Shown here piece after piece: positions 30,895 through 40,062 of a stretch of DNA of 46,384 nt. Below the pieces are notes generated by a model. The model ran no database searches and was not told the DNA's origin. It worked only from the letters and a program-made list of their open reading frames with translations. Positions within the stretch are counted from its first letter, which is position 1, and every line of letters starts with the position of its first letter. The DNA is taken from NCBI GenBank assembly GCA_024640845.1, contig JAHEEE010000027.1, positions 1-46,384 of the forward strand, read 5' to 3'. Source of the stretch: Myxococcales bacterium. Lineage in GTDB: Bacteria > Myxococcota_A > Polyangia > Polyangiales > Houyiibacteriaceae. The translations under genes were made by a program, and so were the position numbers.

Positions 30895-33180
30895 TTAGAG
30901 GGGGTCGATGTCTAGGGTGGCGTGGGTCGGGGGGAGGCCCTGGTCGATTCTTGCGGCCAAGAGGGCTGCGACGTTGCGCAACAGCTTCCGGTCGGGGGAC
31001 TTCAGTAGGAGCCTGTAGTGGTAGCGACCTCGTAGTCGGGCCAACGGCGCTGGCGCCGGGCCGAGGATTTGGACGGCGCCGTCGCGAACGGCTTGGTGTT
31101 GGCGAGCCGTGTCGGCGAGATGTTGAGTGGCGTTGCGCGCGTCGGCTTCTGCGCCGGAGTGAACTCGGACGCTGACCAAGCGGGCGAACGGCGGATAGCC
31201 CACCTCTTCACGGCTCATGATCTCCTCTCCGTAGAACTGCTCGTAGTCGTGTTGCGCCGCGAGCCGAACCGCCGGATGCTCAGGTTGGAAGGTCTGCAGG
31301 ATGACTTCCCCTGGCGTCTCGGCTCGGCCAGCGCGACCGGCTACCTGAGCGAGAAGCTGAAAGGTGCGCTCGGACGCCCGGAAATCCGGGAAGGCGAGAC
31401 TCTGATCGGCGAGCACGACACCCACGAGCGTGACGCCAGCGATGTCGTGCCCCTTGGTGACCATCTGCGTACCAACCAGCACGTCGACGGCCCCAGTTCG
31501 CAACCGGTCGAGCACTGCTTCGACGCCCTCGCCAGATGCGGTATCCCTATCGAGGCGCGCGACGCGTGCGTTCGGGAAGCTTTCTTCGACTGCGTGTTGC
31601 ATCTGCTCGGTCCCAACACCCAGGTGGTGGTACTCGTTCGCACCGCACTCGACGCATGGAGCCGCAATCGGACGATGGAAGTCGCAATAGTGGCACCGAA
31701 GGGCGCCCTGCCCGCGATGCTCGGTGAGCGCAACGCTACACGCCGGACATTCTGCTACCGCACCACAGCCTTCACACCGCACGCTCGGCGAGAAGCCTCG
31801 CCGATTGAGGAACAGAATTGCTTGGCGCCCATCGTCGAGGCAGCGACCGAGCGCGGCGTGGAGTGGTCCCGACAGAAGCGGATGACCCGTCGGACCGTGT
31901 CGATGCCGCCGAAGGTCGACGATCTCCACCGTGGGCAGGGTCGCACCGGTCGCCCGAGAGGGCAGCGAGAGCAGATGCATCTTGCCCTCGTTGGCGCGGT
32001 GGTAGGTCTCGATCGAGGGTGTGGCGCTGCCTAACACGCACACCGCGCCTGCGTACTGCGCACGAAGCAAGGCCATGTCGCGCGCATGATAGCGGAAGCC
32101 CTCGTCCTGCTTGAACGACGGATCGTGCTCCTCATCGACGACGACGAGCCGGAGGTCTGCAACCGGAGCAAAAAGAGCCGACCGGGCGCCGATGGCGACT
32201 CGGACGCGGCCACGCCGAAGAGCCTGCCATGCGTCCTCGCGTTGCCGCGCTGTCAAACCACTGTGGAGCACTGCGATGTCATCGCCGAAACGCGCTCGAA
32301 ATCGACCGACGAGCTGGGGTGTCAGAGCGATCTCGGGTACGAGCAGGATCGCGCCCGCACCTGCTTTGCGTACCTCGTCGATAGCCCGGAGGTAAACCTC
32401 GGTCTTTCCGGATCCGGTCACGCCATGCAGCAGGAACGGCTCGGCGCGTTGCTCGAGGATCGCATCGGTGATCGCGTCGATTGCATGCTGCTGTGCAGCC
32501 GTCGGCGGGGGCGGGACGTCGCGTTCGACGGGCGTTCGAAAGAACGGATCCGGGTTCGCCTCGACCTCCTTGAACGTCAGCAGTCCTTTTTCGGCGAGCG
32601 CCCGCACGACGCTGCGTGGGTCGCTGATCTCCGAGCGAAGCTCGTCGAGGAACATCGAGTCACGACCGCGAAGGAGCTCGATCAGTTTTTTCTGGCGCGC
32701 CCCGAGACGGACGCTTCCGACATCATCGTCGGTCGCCCGGATCTCCCAGGTCAGATGGTGAGCCACCCGCTGCCCAGGAAGATTCTCCTCCGCGTCGAGG
32801 AAGCCATCCGCGCGCAGCCGCTTCATGGCGCCGGCTGGCAAAGCCGGAGCGGCGGCGCGCAGCACCTCGCCAATCGGGTGCATGTAGTATTTCGCCGCCT
32901 GCTCGAGAAAGCGAAGGAGCTCAGGCGTGAACACAGGCTCCGACTCGAGGAGCCCCGCAACGTCGACCGCTCGCTTCACGCCCTCGGGGAGATTCTCCCG
33001 CCCCGACACCACGACCCCTACGAGCTTGCGCCGATTGAACGACACCGCGACACGGCTCCCGCGACGAAGAGAGCCTCGGAACGGATCTGAAACACCGTAG
33101 GTGAATACACGACGAAGTGGGACCGGGAGGGCTACCTCGACGTACGGCGACGCAATGGCGTCGGTGCCCTTATTGGACAT
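30895..33180 (-). CDS. priA: Primosomal protein N' (replication restart helicase)
   Basis: A 761-residue PriA: N-terminal 3'-DNA-binding part (VEVALPVPLRRVFTYG), helicase Walker A LLHGVTGSGKTEVYLRAID, the DEEHD motif, a zinc-binding set of Cys residues (CEGCGAV, CPACS, CHYC, CVECG) and the helicase motifs TQMVTKGHD and QVAGRAGR. It loads the replisome at stalled forks. The ATG at 33180 overlaps the tsaD stop region by 11 bases. The gene is the end of a tsaD-priA operon. Confidence 0.95.
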   Translation of the reverse strand: MSNKGTDAIASPYVEVALPVPLRRVFTYGVSDPFRGSLRRGSRVAVSFNRRKLVGVVVSGRENLPEGVKRAVDVAGLLESEPVFTPELLRFLEQAAKYYMHPIGEVLRAAAPALPAGAMKRLRADGFLDAEENLPGQRVAHHLTWEIRATDDDVGSVRLGARQKKLIELLRGRDSMFLDELRSEISDPRSVVRALAEKGLLTFKEVEANPDPFFRTPVERDVPPPPTAAQQHAIDAITDAILEQRAEPFLLHGVTGSGKTEVYLRAIDEVRKAGAGAILLVPEIALTPQLVGRFRARFGDDIAVLHSGLTARQREDAWQALRRGRVRVAIGARSALFAPVADLRLVVVDEEHDPSFKQDEGFRYHARDMALLRAQYAGAVCVLGSATPSIETYHRANEGKMHLLSLPSRATGATLPTVEIVDLRRHRHGPTGHPLLSGPLHAALGRCLDDGRQAILFLNRRGFSPSVRCEGCGAVAECPACSVALTEHRGQGALRCHYCDFHRPIAAPCVECGANEYHHLGVGTEQMQHAVEESFPNARVARLDRDTASGEGVEAVLDRLRTGAVDVLVGTQMVTKGHDIAGVTLVGVVLADQSLAFPDFRASERTFQLLAQVAGRAGRAETPGEVILQTFQPEHPAVRLAAQHDYEQFYGEEIMSREEVGYPPFARLVSVRVHSGAEADARNATQHLADTARQHQAVRDGAVQILGPAPAPLARLRGRYHYRLLLKSPDRKLLRNVAALLAARIDQGLPPTHATLDIDPL

Positions 33181-34249
33181 CGGGCTTGCGCGCGACGAGG
33201 GTCCCGTCTCGCCTGAACTTGCCACGCTTTCTATCAGGGTCACGCGAGTAGACCGCGAACGAAAGCTCGTCGCGCTCTCCGGAGGCCAGGCGACGGGTCG
33301 CTGCCATGGCGATCATCGCCGCATTGTCCGTGCACGAGATCGGTGGCGGCACGAAAAGCCGGAACCCACGCTCCTCACACGCTTCCTTCGCACGCGCCCG
33401 CAGACCGCGGTTCGCCGCAACCCCGCCTGTGATCACCAACTGATCGAGTCCCTCCTGCTCGCACGCGAGAAGGGATTTTCGCACGAGGCTCTCGACAATC
33501 ACAGCTTGGAACGATGCGCAAAGGTCGGCGAGCTCCGTCTCATCGACTGGCGCGCCGCGAGTCTGCACGTGGCGGGCGAGCGCCGTCTTGAGACCGGAGA
33601 AGCTGAATTCGAGGGTCTTGCGCGATGCCATCGGCATCGGGAACGAAATTGCGGCCGCATCGCCTTTCGCGGCAAGCCTGTCGATGAGCGGCCCTCCGGG
33701 ATATCCGAGCCCCAACAGCTTGGCAGCCTTGTCGAACGCCTCGCCGGCCGCGTCGTCGCGTGTCTGCGCGAGCAGCACGATGTCATCGAAGCCTTCCACC
33801 CGATAGAGCGCCGTGTGCCCGCCGCTCACGAGCAGTCCGACGTACGGCATCGATGGCCCTTCCTGTGACACCTGGTCCGGCCGTCGGAGGTAGATTGCAA
33901 ACAGGTGCCCGTCCAAGTGGTTCACTCCCACCAACGGCTTGTCGAGGCTCCACGCCAACGCCTTGGCCACCTGAACGCCAACGAGCAAGGAGCCGACGAG
34001 GCCGGGGCCCTGGGTAACAGCGATCGCGTCGACGCCCGACAGTCCACCGGGAGCCTTCTCGATCGCTTCGCGGATGACCGGGATGACCGCCTGCATGTGG
34101 GCCCGCGAGGCGAGCTCGGGCACGATTCCGCCGTAGGGGCTGTGGGTGGCAATTTGACTGGCGACGACGTCGGCCAAGACCTCGCCGGTGTCGGTAACGA
34201 GCGCCGCGGCGGTCTCGTCGCAGGAGCTCTCGATTCCCAGCACACGCAT
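33170..34249 (-). CDS. tsaD: tRNA N6-adenosine threonylcarbamoyltransferase
   Basis: A 359-residue TsaD (Gcp/YgjD/Kae1 family) with the N-terminal VLGIESSCDETAAA, the SRAHMQAVIP motif, metal ligands His111 and His115 (NHLDGHLFAIY), LLVSGGHTALY and the ITGGVAANRGL segment. It adds threonylcarbamoyl to A37 of ANN-decoding tRNAs with TsaB, TsaE and TsaC. I start it at the ATG at 34249, one base overlapping the previous stop (TGATG). The upstream lipoprotein gene and priA downstream make a mixed operon. Confidence 0.95.
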   Translation of the reverse strand: MRVLGIESSCDETAAALVTDTGEVLADVVASQIATHSPYGGIVPELASRAHMQAVIPVIREAIEKAPGGLSGVDAIAVTQGPGLVGSLLVGVQVAKALAWSLDKPLVGVNHLDGHLFAIYLRRPDQVSQEGPSMPYVGLLVSGGHTALYRVEGFDDIVLLAQTRDDAAGEAFDKAAKLLGLGYPGGPLIDRLAAKGDAAAISFPMPMASRKTLEFSFSGLKTALARHVQTRGAPVDETELADLCASFQAVIVESLVRKSLLACEQEGLDQLVITGGVAANRGLRARAKEACEERGFRLFVPPPISCTDNAAMIAMAATRRLASGERDELSFAVYSRDPDRKRGKFRRDGTLVARKPDVQ

Positions 34250-34821
34250 CACAATGCCTCGCGATTCAACGAGAAGACGCCGAAGTAGTCGCACTGGCCG
34301 GAATCGATCGCGGCGCAGTCAGCAGGATCACAGATGACGAGACCCGGTCCAGCCACGATGCGCACTTCGATGTTGCCTCCACGGATCAAGGAGAGGAACA
34401 CCATCGCGTCTCGGCCTGCGAGCGGTCCGGATTCGGGCCGGGCGACGAACATGTAATTGCGAATCCGCCCTCCGCCTGGGAACTCGTAGAGGCCGAGCTG
34501 ATCATGTGCGAGCGGCGGAATCGGCAGCAGCGGCACATCGGCGAACGTCGGACCGCAGTCCTCGCCACTGGTCGATATCGTACCAGGGTCGTCATACTGC
34601 TCACTGGGATTGAAGCTCAGGTCGAGGGTGACGCCAGACGGAAACCCCCGTCGAATGAAGGAGCAGTCGATGCCCTCGGGGCAGTTGTCCGGATCATCGA
34701 CCCCGGCGATCGTGCCCCGATAGATGTCATCGTCACCCGTGGTGAATTCACCGAGCGTGTCGCATCCGACCGCGGCGGTCAGCGCGAAGATCCACCAGCA
34801 ACGCCACATGCGGCGAAGCAT
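34249..34821 (-). CDS. Predicted lipoprotein of unknown function
   Basis: A 190-residue lipoprotein with signal ending in TAAVGCDTLG. The mature part is acidic and has four scattered Cys pairs (NCPEGIDCSF, VICDPADCAAIDSGQCDYF) suited to disulphides, with short beta-type stretches (GVTLDLSFNPSEQYDD). I do not recognise a family. The residue after the lipidated Cys is Asp, which in E. coli keeps lipoproteins in the inner membrane; that rule may not hold here. It sits between the large kinase and tsaD, nine bases after the kinase stop. Confidence 0.62.
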   Translation of the reverse strand: MLRRMWRCWWIFALTAAVGCDTLGEFTTGDDDIYRGTIAGVDDPDNCPEGIDCSFIRRGFPSGVTLDLSFNPSEQYDDPGTISTSGEDCGPTFADVPLLPIPPLAHDQLGLYEFPGGGRIRNYMFVARPESGPLAGRDAMVFLSLIRGGNIEVRIVAGPGLVICDPADCAAIDSGQCDYFGVFSLNREAL

Positions 34822-34830
34822 AGCAGAGTG

Positions 34831-37800
34831 TCAGAGGCTGGCCCGAAGGGTCTTGCTGGCAGACAACCAACGCCGATAGCCGGGAGCATCACCTGATTCG
34901 GCCGCCAATGAAGCGGCCTCCTCGTAGCGGACTTGGGCGTCGCGCGCCCGACCTGCGAGCTCGTCAATCGAGCCGAGCATGCCGACCGCCCGCGCTACGA
35001 TACCCTTGCGGCCATGTGCTCTGCCCTCCCGCTCGACTGTCCGGAGCTCGCCCGCGGCGCCGTCGTGGTCACCGGCCGCCGTCAAAGCGTCTGCGAGCTC
35101 GAGGCGTGTCCGGGCGATCGTCTCGACAGGGACCTCGATCTCTGCGAACAGCTCGAGCGCGCGGCGATACGCGTTGGCGGCGTGATGCGGATCTCCGTCG
35201 ATTCGGCGAATACGTCCAATCGCGACCTGCAAGTGAGACTCGACTGTCGGCTCGATGCCGGCGACCAGCTCGAGCGCCTGACCGAACTGACGCATGGCGT
35301 CTCGGGGTCGATCCCTACGTGACGCGATGCGGCCGAGAGACAACAGCATCTTCGCTCGCTCGGCACTCTTTGGGGCGGTGAGGTCGAGCGCTTCGCGGAG
35401 AACGCCGTCGGCACCAGAAGGGTCCCCCGCACGCGCGAGCGATTCACCCAGCTTGCGACTGAATGTCGCGATTGCTTTGTCGTAAACCGTGTCTCCGCTC
35501 TCCAATGTTTCGCGACGTGCGAGCTCGAGTGCACGCTGGTATTCGAGCACCGCTCCCCAATGATCACCTCGCGACACCGCCGCGTCACCGGCCTTTTCGA
35601 GCACGACTAAGCTCGTAATAGGCTCTACTCCACGGTATGCGTGCGCCGCGCGAACCTCCTGCGGTGCCCGCATCGTGCTCATCACCTCGAATGCGCGGCG
35701 GTGCAGCGCGCGACGGGCCTCGGCAGGAATCGTCGCGGCTACGAGCTCCGCAATGAACGGGTGGGTGATGCTTATCTTCGAGCCATCGAGCTGCACGAGT
35801 GAATTGCCAGCAAGCTCGTCTAAACCGGCGAGCCCGTCGTTGCCGGACACCGTGCGGAGCGTGTCCAAGTCGCACGTGCGGCCGAGAACGGCGGCCGACT
35901 GCAGTAGCCTCTGCGCATCGACTTCGAGCCGTTCGATCCGCTGTGCAATCGCGTCCGCTAGCCTCGGCGGCGCTCCGTCATCGGGGGCAGTTCCCAGCGC
36001 TTCGAGCTGTTCGAGATGCAGGGGGAGAATATTGCCGCCCATCGACTCGGTGAGCTCATGCAGACGCGAGACGAGTCTCAGATGGTAGGAACCGGCAAGG
36101 AATTGCTCCGCCTGCACCGAGTTGAGCCCCTTCAACTGCAGGATCTCGTTGGCAAGCACGCCACGATCGTGGTCGCCCGCGGTCACCAACAACACGGGCT
36201 CCGAGCCGAGAACGCGAGCGAGCTCGATGATGGCCCGCTGCGTGAGCCCGTCGCAATACGAGAGGTCGTCGACGATGAGCATCACGCGTCCGCTGGATGC
36301 GCGGCCTCTTGCGCGACGCACGGCGCACGCCAGGGCCTCGGCAACCGCCCCCGTGCGAGACCGACCGTCACCTCCAAAGAGCCCGGCGGGGTTCATGACC
36401 TCGTCGATGCCGGCGCCGGCCAACGTGGAGCCCAGCTCGTCGCCGCGATTGGCCATTCGGGCGAGCTCCGAGTCATCGACCTCGAGGAGCTCTGCCAGAA
36501 TCGTTCGGATCGCGGCGTAAGGCACCGGCGCGCCGGTCGAATGTGCCCCTGCACCCACGACGAGGTCCCCTTCAGCCGCGGCGACTTCGGCAATCTCGGT
36601 GAGGAACCGGGTCTTGCCGACACCAGACTCGCCGAAAACGTGAACCCAATGCGCCCCCTGCGCTGCCGTGTGGCGACTCTCTCGAATTTGGCGCAACTCG
36701 TCGTCACGCCCCACAAATTCGCGCTGAGAGCCGAGCGGAGGATAGAACGACGGCCGTAGCGATCGATTGCTGCCGAGAGCTGGCTCGGCTGCGGTGAGTC
36801 GGGCGCCGCACTCGCCGCAGAAGTTCTGGGCGCCGAGTACGGGCGCTCCGCAAGTTGGGCACGGCACCACCGAGGTGCGACGAACCCGTAGGTCCTCCAA
36901 GGCTTCTCGCAGCGCGGCCTGCATTTCTCGCGCGACCTGAAAGCGCTCTCTCACATCCTTCGCAAGCGCCTTCATCGTGACTTCCGCCAAGCGATCGGGG
37001 ATTTGCCGATGTGGGCTCGAGTGTCTGGGGTCGGGAATCGGGTCGTTCAGGTGTCGCAGAACGACGCGGGTCGGCGTGTCATCGATATATGGAAGATGTC
37101 CGACCAGCAGCTCGAACAGCACGACCCCGAGCGCATAGATGTCTCCCCTGCCATCGACTCCGTCGCCTCGCCCTTGTTCCGGTGACATGTAGTCCGGTGT
37201 CCCGCACACCAGCCCAGGCTTTGTGATCGAGCTTTCCTTGCCGACGATGGTCGCGAGCCCGAAATCGACGACTTTGACTAGGTCTTCGCCCGATCGCAGC
37301 GGCCGAAGGATGATGTTCTCCGGTTTGAGGTCTCGGTGCACGATGCCGAGCTCGTGCGCTTCACCCAACGCGTCGAGGGTGTGGATGAGAATGTTGCACA
37401 CACGGTCTACGGCGAGCGGACCCTCTTCATGCATGACCAGCGCCAGGTCCTTGCCGCTCAAGAACTCCATCGCGAGGTAGAGGATCCCGTCGTCTGTACG
37501 ACCGAAATCGATGATGCTGACGCTGTTCGGGTGGTTGAGCCGGCTCGAGGCGCGCGCTTCCTGATAAAAACGAGCCACGGTCTGTTCGTCGCCGAGCAGA
37601 TGTGGGTGAATCACTTTGACCGCAACGGTGCGCCCGAGTGTCGATTGCTCGGCTTTGTAGACGCGGCCCATTCCGCCGACCCCCACGACCTCCTGGAGGA
37701 GGTAGCTTCCACCGACGACGCGCCCTACGAGAGGATCCGAGGACCCGTGGCCCTCCGCCTCGTCGGACGGTGCCCCGCACGCAGAGCAGAAGCGGGCGGC

Positions 37801-37839
37801 GTCCTCGACCGAGGCCCCGCATTGAACGCACAAACGCAC
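34831..37839 (-). CDS. Giant regulator: zinc ribbon, Ser/Thr kinase, zinc ribbon, AAA ATPase, TPRs
   Basis: A 1002-residue protein. An N-terminal zinc ribbon (CVQCG ... CSACG) precedes an intact kinase domain (VGVGGMGRVYKAEQ, VAVKVI, HRDLKPENII, VDFGLA, CGTPDYMSPEQ). A second ribbon follows (CPTCG ... CGECG), then an AAA/STAND-type ATPase (FGESGVGKTRFL, Walker B LIVDDLSYCD) and TPR-like repeats to the end (DAMRQFGQALELVA). No adenylyl cyclase or membrane part is present. I start it at the GTG at 37839, because a promoter places its +1 there and the conserved ribbon begins four residues later; a GTG at 37857 would add six residues. Probably a signal integrator. Confidence 0.88.
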   Translation of the reverse strand: MRLCVQCGASVEDAARFCSACGAPSDEAEGHGSSDPLVGRVVGGSYLLQEVVGVGGMGRVYKAEQSTLGRTVAVKVIHPHLLGDEQTVARFYQEARASSRLNHPNSVSIIDFGRTDDGILYLAMEFLSGKDLALVMHEEGPLAVDRVCNILIHTLDALGEAHELGIVHRDLKPENIILRPLRSGEDLVKVVDFGLATIVGKESSITKPGLVCGTPDYMSPEQGRGDGVDGRGDIYALGVVLFELLVGHLPYIDDTPTRVVLRHLNDPIPDPRHSSPHRQIPDRLAEVTMKALAKDVRERFQVAREMQAALREALEDLRVRRTSVVPCPTCGAPVLGAQNFCGECGARLTAAEPALGSNRSLRPSFYPPLGSQREFVGRDDELRQIRESRHTAAQGAHWVHVFGESGVGKTRFLTEIAEVAAAEGDLVVGAGAHSTGAPVPYAAIRTILAELLEVDDSELARMANRGDELGSTLAGAGIDEVMNPAGLFGGDGRSRTGAVAEALACAVRRARGRASSGRVMLIVDDLSYCDGLTQRAIIELARVLGSEPVLLVTAGDHDRGVLANEILQLKGLNSVQAEQFLAGSYHLRLVSRLHELTESMGGNILPLHLEQLEALGTAPDDGAPPRLADAIAQRIERLEVDAQRLLQSAAVLGRTCDLDTLRTVSGNDGLAGLDELAGNSLVQLDGSKISITHPFIAELVAATIPAEARRALHRRAFEVMSTMRAPQEVRAAHAYRGVEPITSLVVLEKAGDAAVSRGDHWGAVLEYQRALELARRETLESGDTVYDKAIATFSRKLGESLARAGDPSGADGVLREALDLTAPKSAERAKMLLSLGRIASRRDRPRDAMRQFGQALELVAGIEPTVESHLQVAIGRIRRIDGDPHHAANAYRRALELFAEIEVPVETIARTRLELADALTAAGDHDGAAGELRTVEREGRAHGRKGIVARAVGMLGSIDELAGRARDAQVRYEEAASLAAESGDAPGYRRWLSASKTLRASL

Positions 37840-37845
37840 CCCTGC

Positions 37846-37873
37846 AGCATATCCCACGGCGTGCTGGTCTCAA
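37846..37873 (-). promoter_or_regulatory. Promoter of the giant kinase gene (predicted leaderless)
   Basis: On the minus strand: TTGAGA (37868-37873), a 16-base spacer and TATGCT (37846-37851). The expected +1 base is 37839, the G of the chosen GTG start. There is no suitable ribosome site for it. Confidence 0.5.
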
Positions 37874-37907
37874 ACTCGCCAGGGCCGCTGAACACCTGAG
37901 GGGTGCT

Positions 37908-39965
37908 CTATCGCTGCTCTTCGTCGAGCCGGCGCATCGCCTCGAGGAGTAGATGATGGGTCGGTATGCCGATCACGTCTTCCACGGGCCCGCTGTCGGG
38001 CTCGAGAGCAAAGTCGCCCTCGGTCAGGCGCAGGATTCCATACACCGCCTCAGCGCCGATCAGGTCGCCGAACGTCGCGTCGTGAATCGAGCCTTGTTGG
38101 AACATCATCTCGCCCGATAGCGGACCATTGCTCACCTTGAGCCGTCCGCTCTTACGACCATTCGCCAGTATCTGAATCACGTCGGGCAACGACATCTCTT
38201 GCAGCGACCCGGAGACGCCACGCGCGCCTGTCTTCTTCGGCGGCGCCTCGCCAACGATGCGTCCCGCTTTCGCCACGACGACCGCAGCCGACGCGGGCTT
38301 GACGACGTAATCCGATGCGCCGAGCTCTAGGCCGCGATTGACCGAAGCCTGCGCGCGCTCAGCAGTGAGGAACATGAGGGGTACGTTTGCCTGCGCGCTC
38401 TTGCGAAGCTGGCGAAGCAGGTCGAACCCATCGCCATCGGTCAGACGGACCTCACTCACGATGACGTCGTGCTTCTCGTCTTGCACGGCGCGAAGCGCAT
38501 CCGCGATTGAGCGCGCGATGACGACTTCGTACCCCTGTGCCGTGAACTGCACCTCTAGGACCGCGGTTTCTTCCGGATCGGGGTCGACGATGAGGACGCG
38601 ATGACGAGCCGAGTACATCTCGACCCCGTCTCCTAGTACGATGTGGCGAAGCCAATCTACGACAGCCGGATCGAACGCCGTGCCCTTGTGTTGGTCCAGA
38701 GCGTCGCAAGCATCCTCGGGAGCGAGCCGACGGCCGAGGATATTCGTCTTGTTCTGTGTGAGTTCAACGTAACTCTCGGCGACGGAAAGGACGCGGGCCC
38801 CTAGGGGGATCTGCTTGCCGCTCAATCGTTCCGGAAAGCCCTGCCCGTCAAATCGCTCGAAACGATGGCGCAGCGCGTCGACGGCCGTGGCCGGCAGGGC
38901 GACGGACTCGAGCATGCGGCTTGGCGCCGAGTAGACGCGCCGCGCCGGCTCCCGGCTAGATTCGTCATGCGCGACGTCGAACGGCGTTACATGCGAGCTC
39001 GCCGAGATGCCGACGTCGTGCAGATAGGCCGCCACCAAAATCCCCTGCACCTGCGGAAGGGTGAGTCGAATACGCTCGCCGAGTTGTTTGCAGACGTGTG
39101 CGACGCGCATCGAATGCCCACCAGTATTTTGATTGAGCTGCTCGATGAGCGTGACCAACACGCTCAGAGTTTCCAAGTATACGTCGGGGCTCACTGCCAG
39201 ATCGTCACCTTGAGATGGCGCCGTGAGCTGCTCGATCAAAGTCCTACCCGACGTCACGGCAGCCCTGGCGTGGGTCTGGGGAGGCGGCTCTTCTGATTCG
39301 GGGACCTGCTCCTGTTGGTTGGCCGCTTGCTCCATCTCGAGTGAGATGGCCCGACGCCGGCGCACCAATTGGCCATCTTGCTCTTCGAAGACCTGCCCCC
39401 AGCCCGGCACCGGGTCCGACTCCCTCGCGCTGCGCACATCGCGCGAGGACGCGCCGCTGAGCAACATCTCGAACGGCCCACTGTTCTGGTCGTAGTGCTT
39501 CGCAATGGCGGCACGGATGGCGGCCTCCCGCGCGACGTACACCTTCACGTCGCGGGCGCCGGTCGCAAATTGCATCTGCTGGCGCACGTCATCGTCGCTC
39601 ACGTCAGCAGCGACGACTGAGAGGGTCCGAGTGCGTGCGTCGTAGAGAATGGGAAACGCGGTCAGGCGCTTTGCTAACTTCTTCGGGACCTTGCCGAGCA
39701 GCCACGGGTCGACGCCTGCCTTGGCGAGTTTGTCGGAACCGACGAAACGGGTCTTGAACAACCCCGCCGTGTACTTGAGGAGCTCCGCCTCGGTCATCAG
39801 CCCGAGCTGGAGGATCGACTCCTCCGCGGTGGACTCCGTCCGCTGCGCGTGGATCAGCACTTCATCGTAGAGGCTCGGAGACACCCTCCCCTCGACTACG
39901 AGGCGATCCAAGATCGCGACGCCGCGAATTTTCGCGGCCTGTTCTGGTTGAGCCCCCAGACTCAC
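37908..39965 (-). CDS. GspE-N, HD-GYP, receiver and DUF4388 domain protein
   Basis: A 685-residue protein. The N-terminus resembles the T2SSE_N/MshEN domain of secretion ATPases; next is an HD-GYP phosphodiesterase-like domain with HSMRVAHVC, YLHDVGI and HRFERFDGQGFPERL; then a receiver domain (VLIVDPDPEETAVLE); then a DUF4388 module (SLPDVIQILANGRKSGRLKV). Both functional centres are altered: the HD-GYP reads GFP and its later metal segment is AESYVEL rather than ADxYDAL, and the receiver has SEVRL where the phospho-acceptor Asp should be (Glu). It is therefore likely to act as a binding or structural regulator of c-di-GMP-linked processes. GTG start at 39965. Confidence 0.83.
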   Translation of the reverse strand: MSLGAQPEQAAKIRGVAILDRLVVEGRVSPSLYDEVLIHAQRTESTAEESILQLGLMTEAELLKYTAGLFKTRFVGSDKLAKAGVDPWLLGKVPKKLAKRLTAFPILYDARTRTLSVVAADVSDDDVRQQMQFATGARDVKVYVAREAAIRAAIAKHYDQNSGPFEMLLSGASSRDVRSARESDPVPGWGQVFEEQDGQLVRRRRAISLEMEQAANQQEQVPESEEPPPQTHARAAVTSGRTLIEQLTAPSQGDDLAVSPDVYLETLSVLVTLIEQLNQNTGGHSMRVAHVCKQLGERIRLTLPQVQGILVAAYLHDVGISASSHVTPFDVAHDESSREPARRVYSAPSRMLESVALPATAVDALRHRFERFDGQGFPERLSGKQIPLGARVLSVAESYVELTQNKTNILGRRLAPEDACDALDQHKGTAFDPAVVDWLRHIVLGDGVEMYSARHRVLIVDPDPEETAVLEVQFTAQGYEVVIARSIADALRAVQDEKHDVIVSEVRLTDGDGFDLLRQLRKSAQANVPLMFLTAERAQASVNRGLELGASDYVVKPASAAVVVAKAGRIVGEAPPKKTGARGVSGSLQEMSLPDVIQILANGRKSGRLKVSNGPLSGEMMFQQGSIHDATFGDLIGAEAVYGILRLTEGDFALEPDSGPVEDVIGIPTHHLLLEAMRRLDEEQR

Positions 39966-40026
39966 GGTACCTACAGTCTAGCGAACAAGAGCTCGCGCGG
40001 CCCGCTTTGGGACCCAAAAGGGCAAA

Positions 40027-40054
40027 TCGACAAGGAACCCCGGCCTGCTACAGT
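40027..40054 (+). promoter_or_regulatory. Promoter of the lipoprotein-mlaE operon (near-leaderless)
   Basis: TCGACA (40027-40032, one mismatch to TTGACA), a 16-base spacer and TACAGT (40049-40054). The predicted +1 is about 40061, two bases before the GTG at 40063. Confidence 0.45.
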
Positions 40055-40062
40055 CTGCGTCC

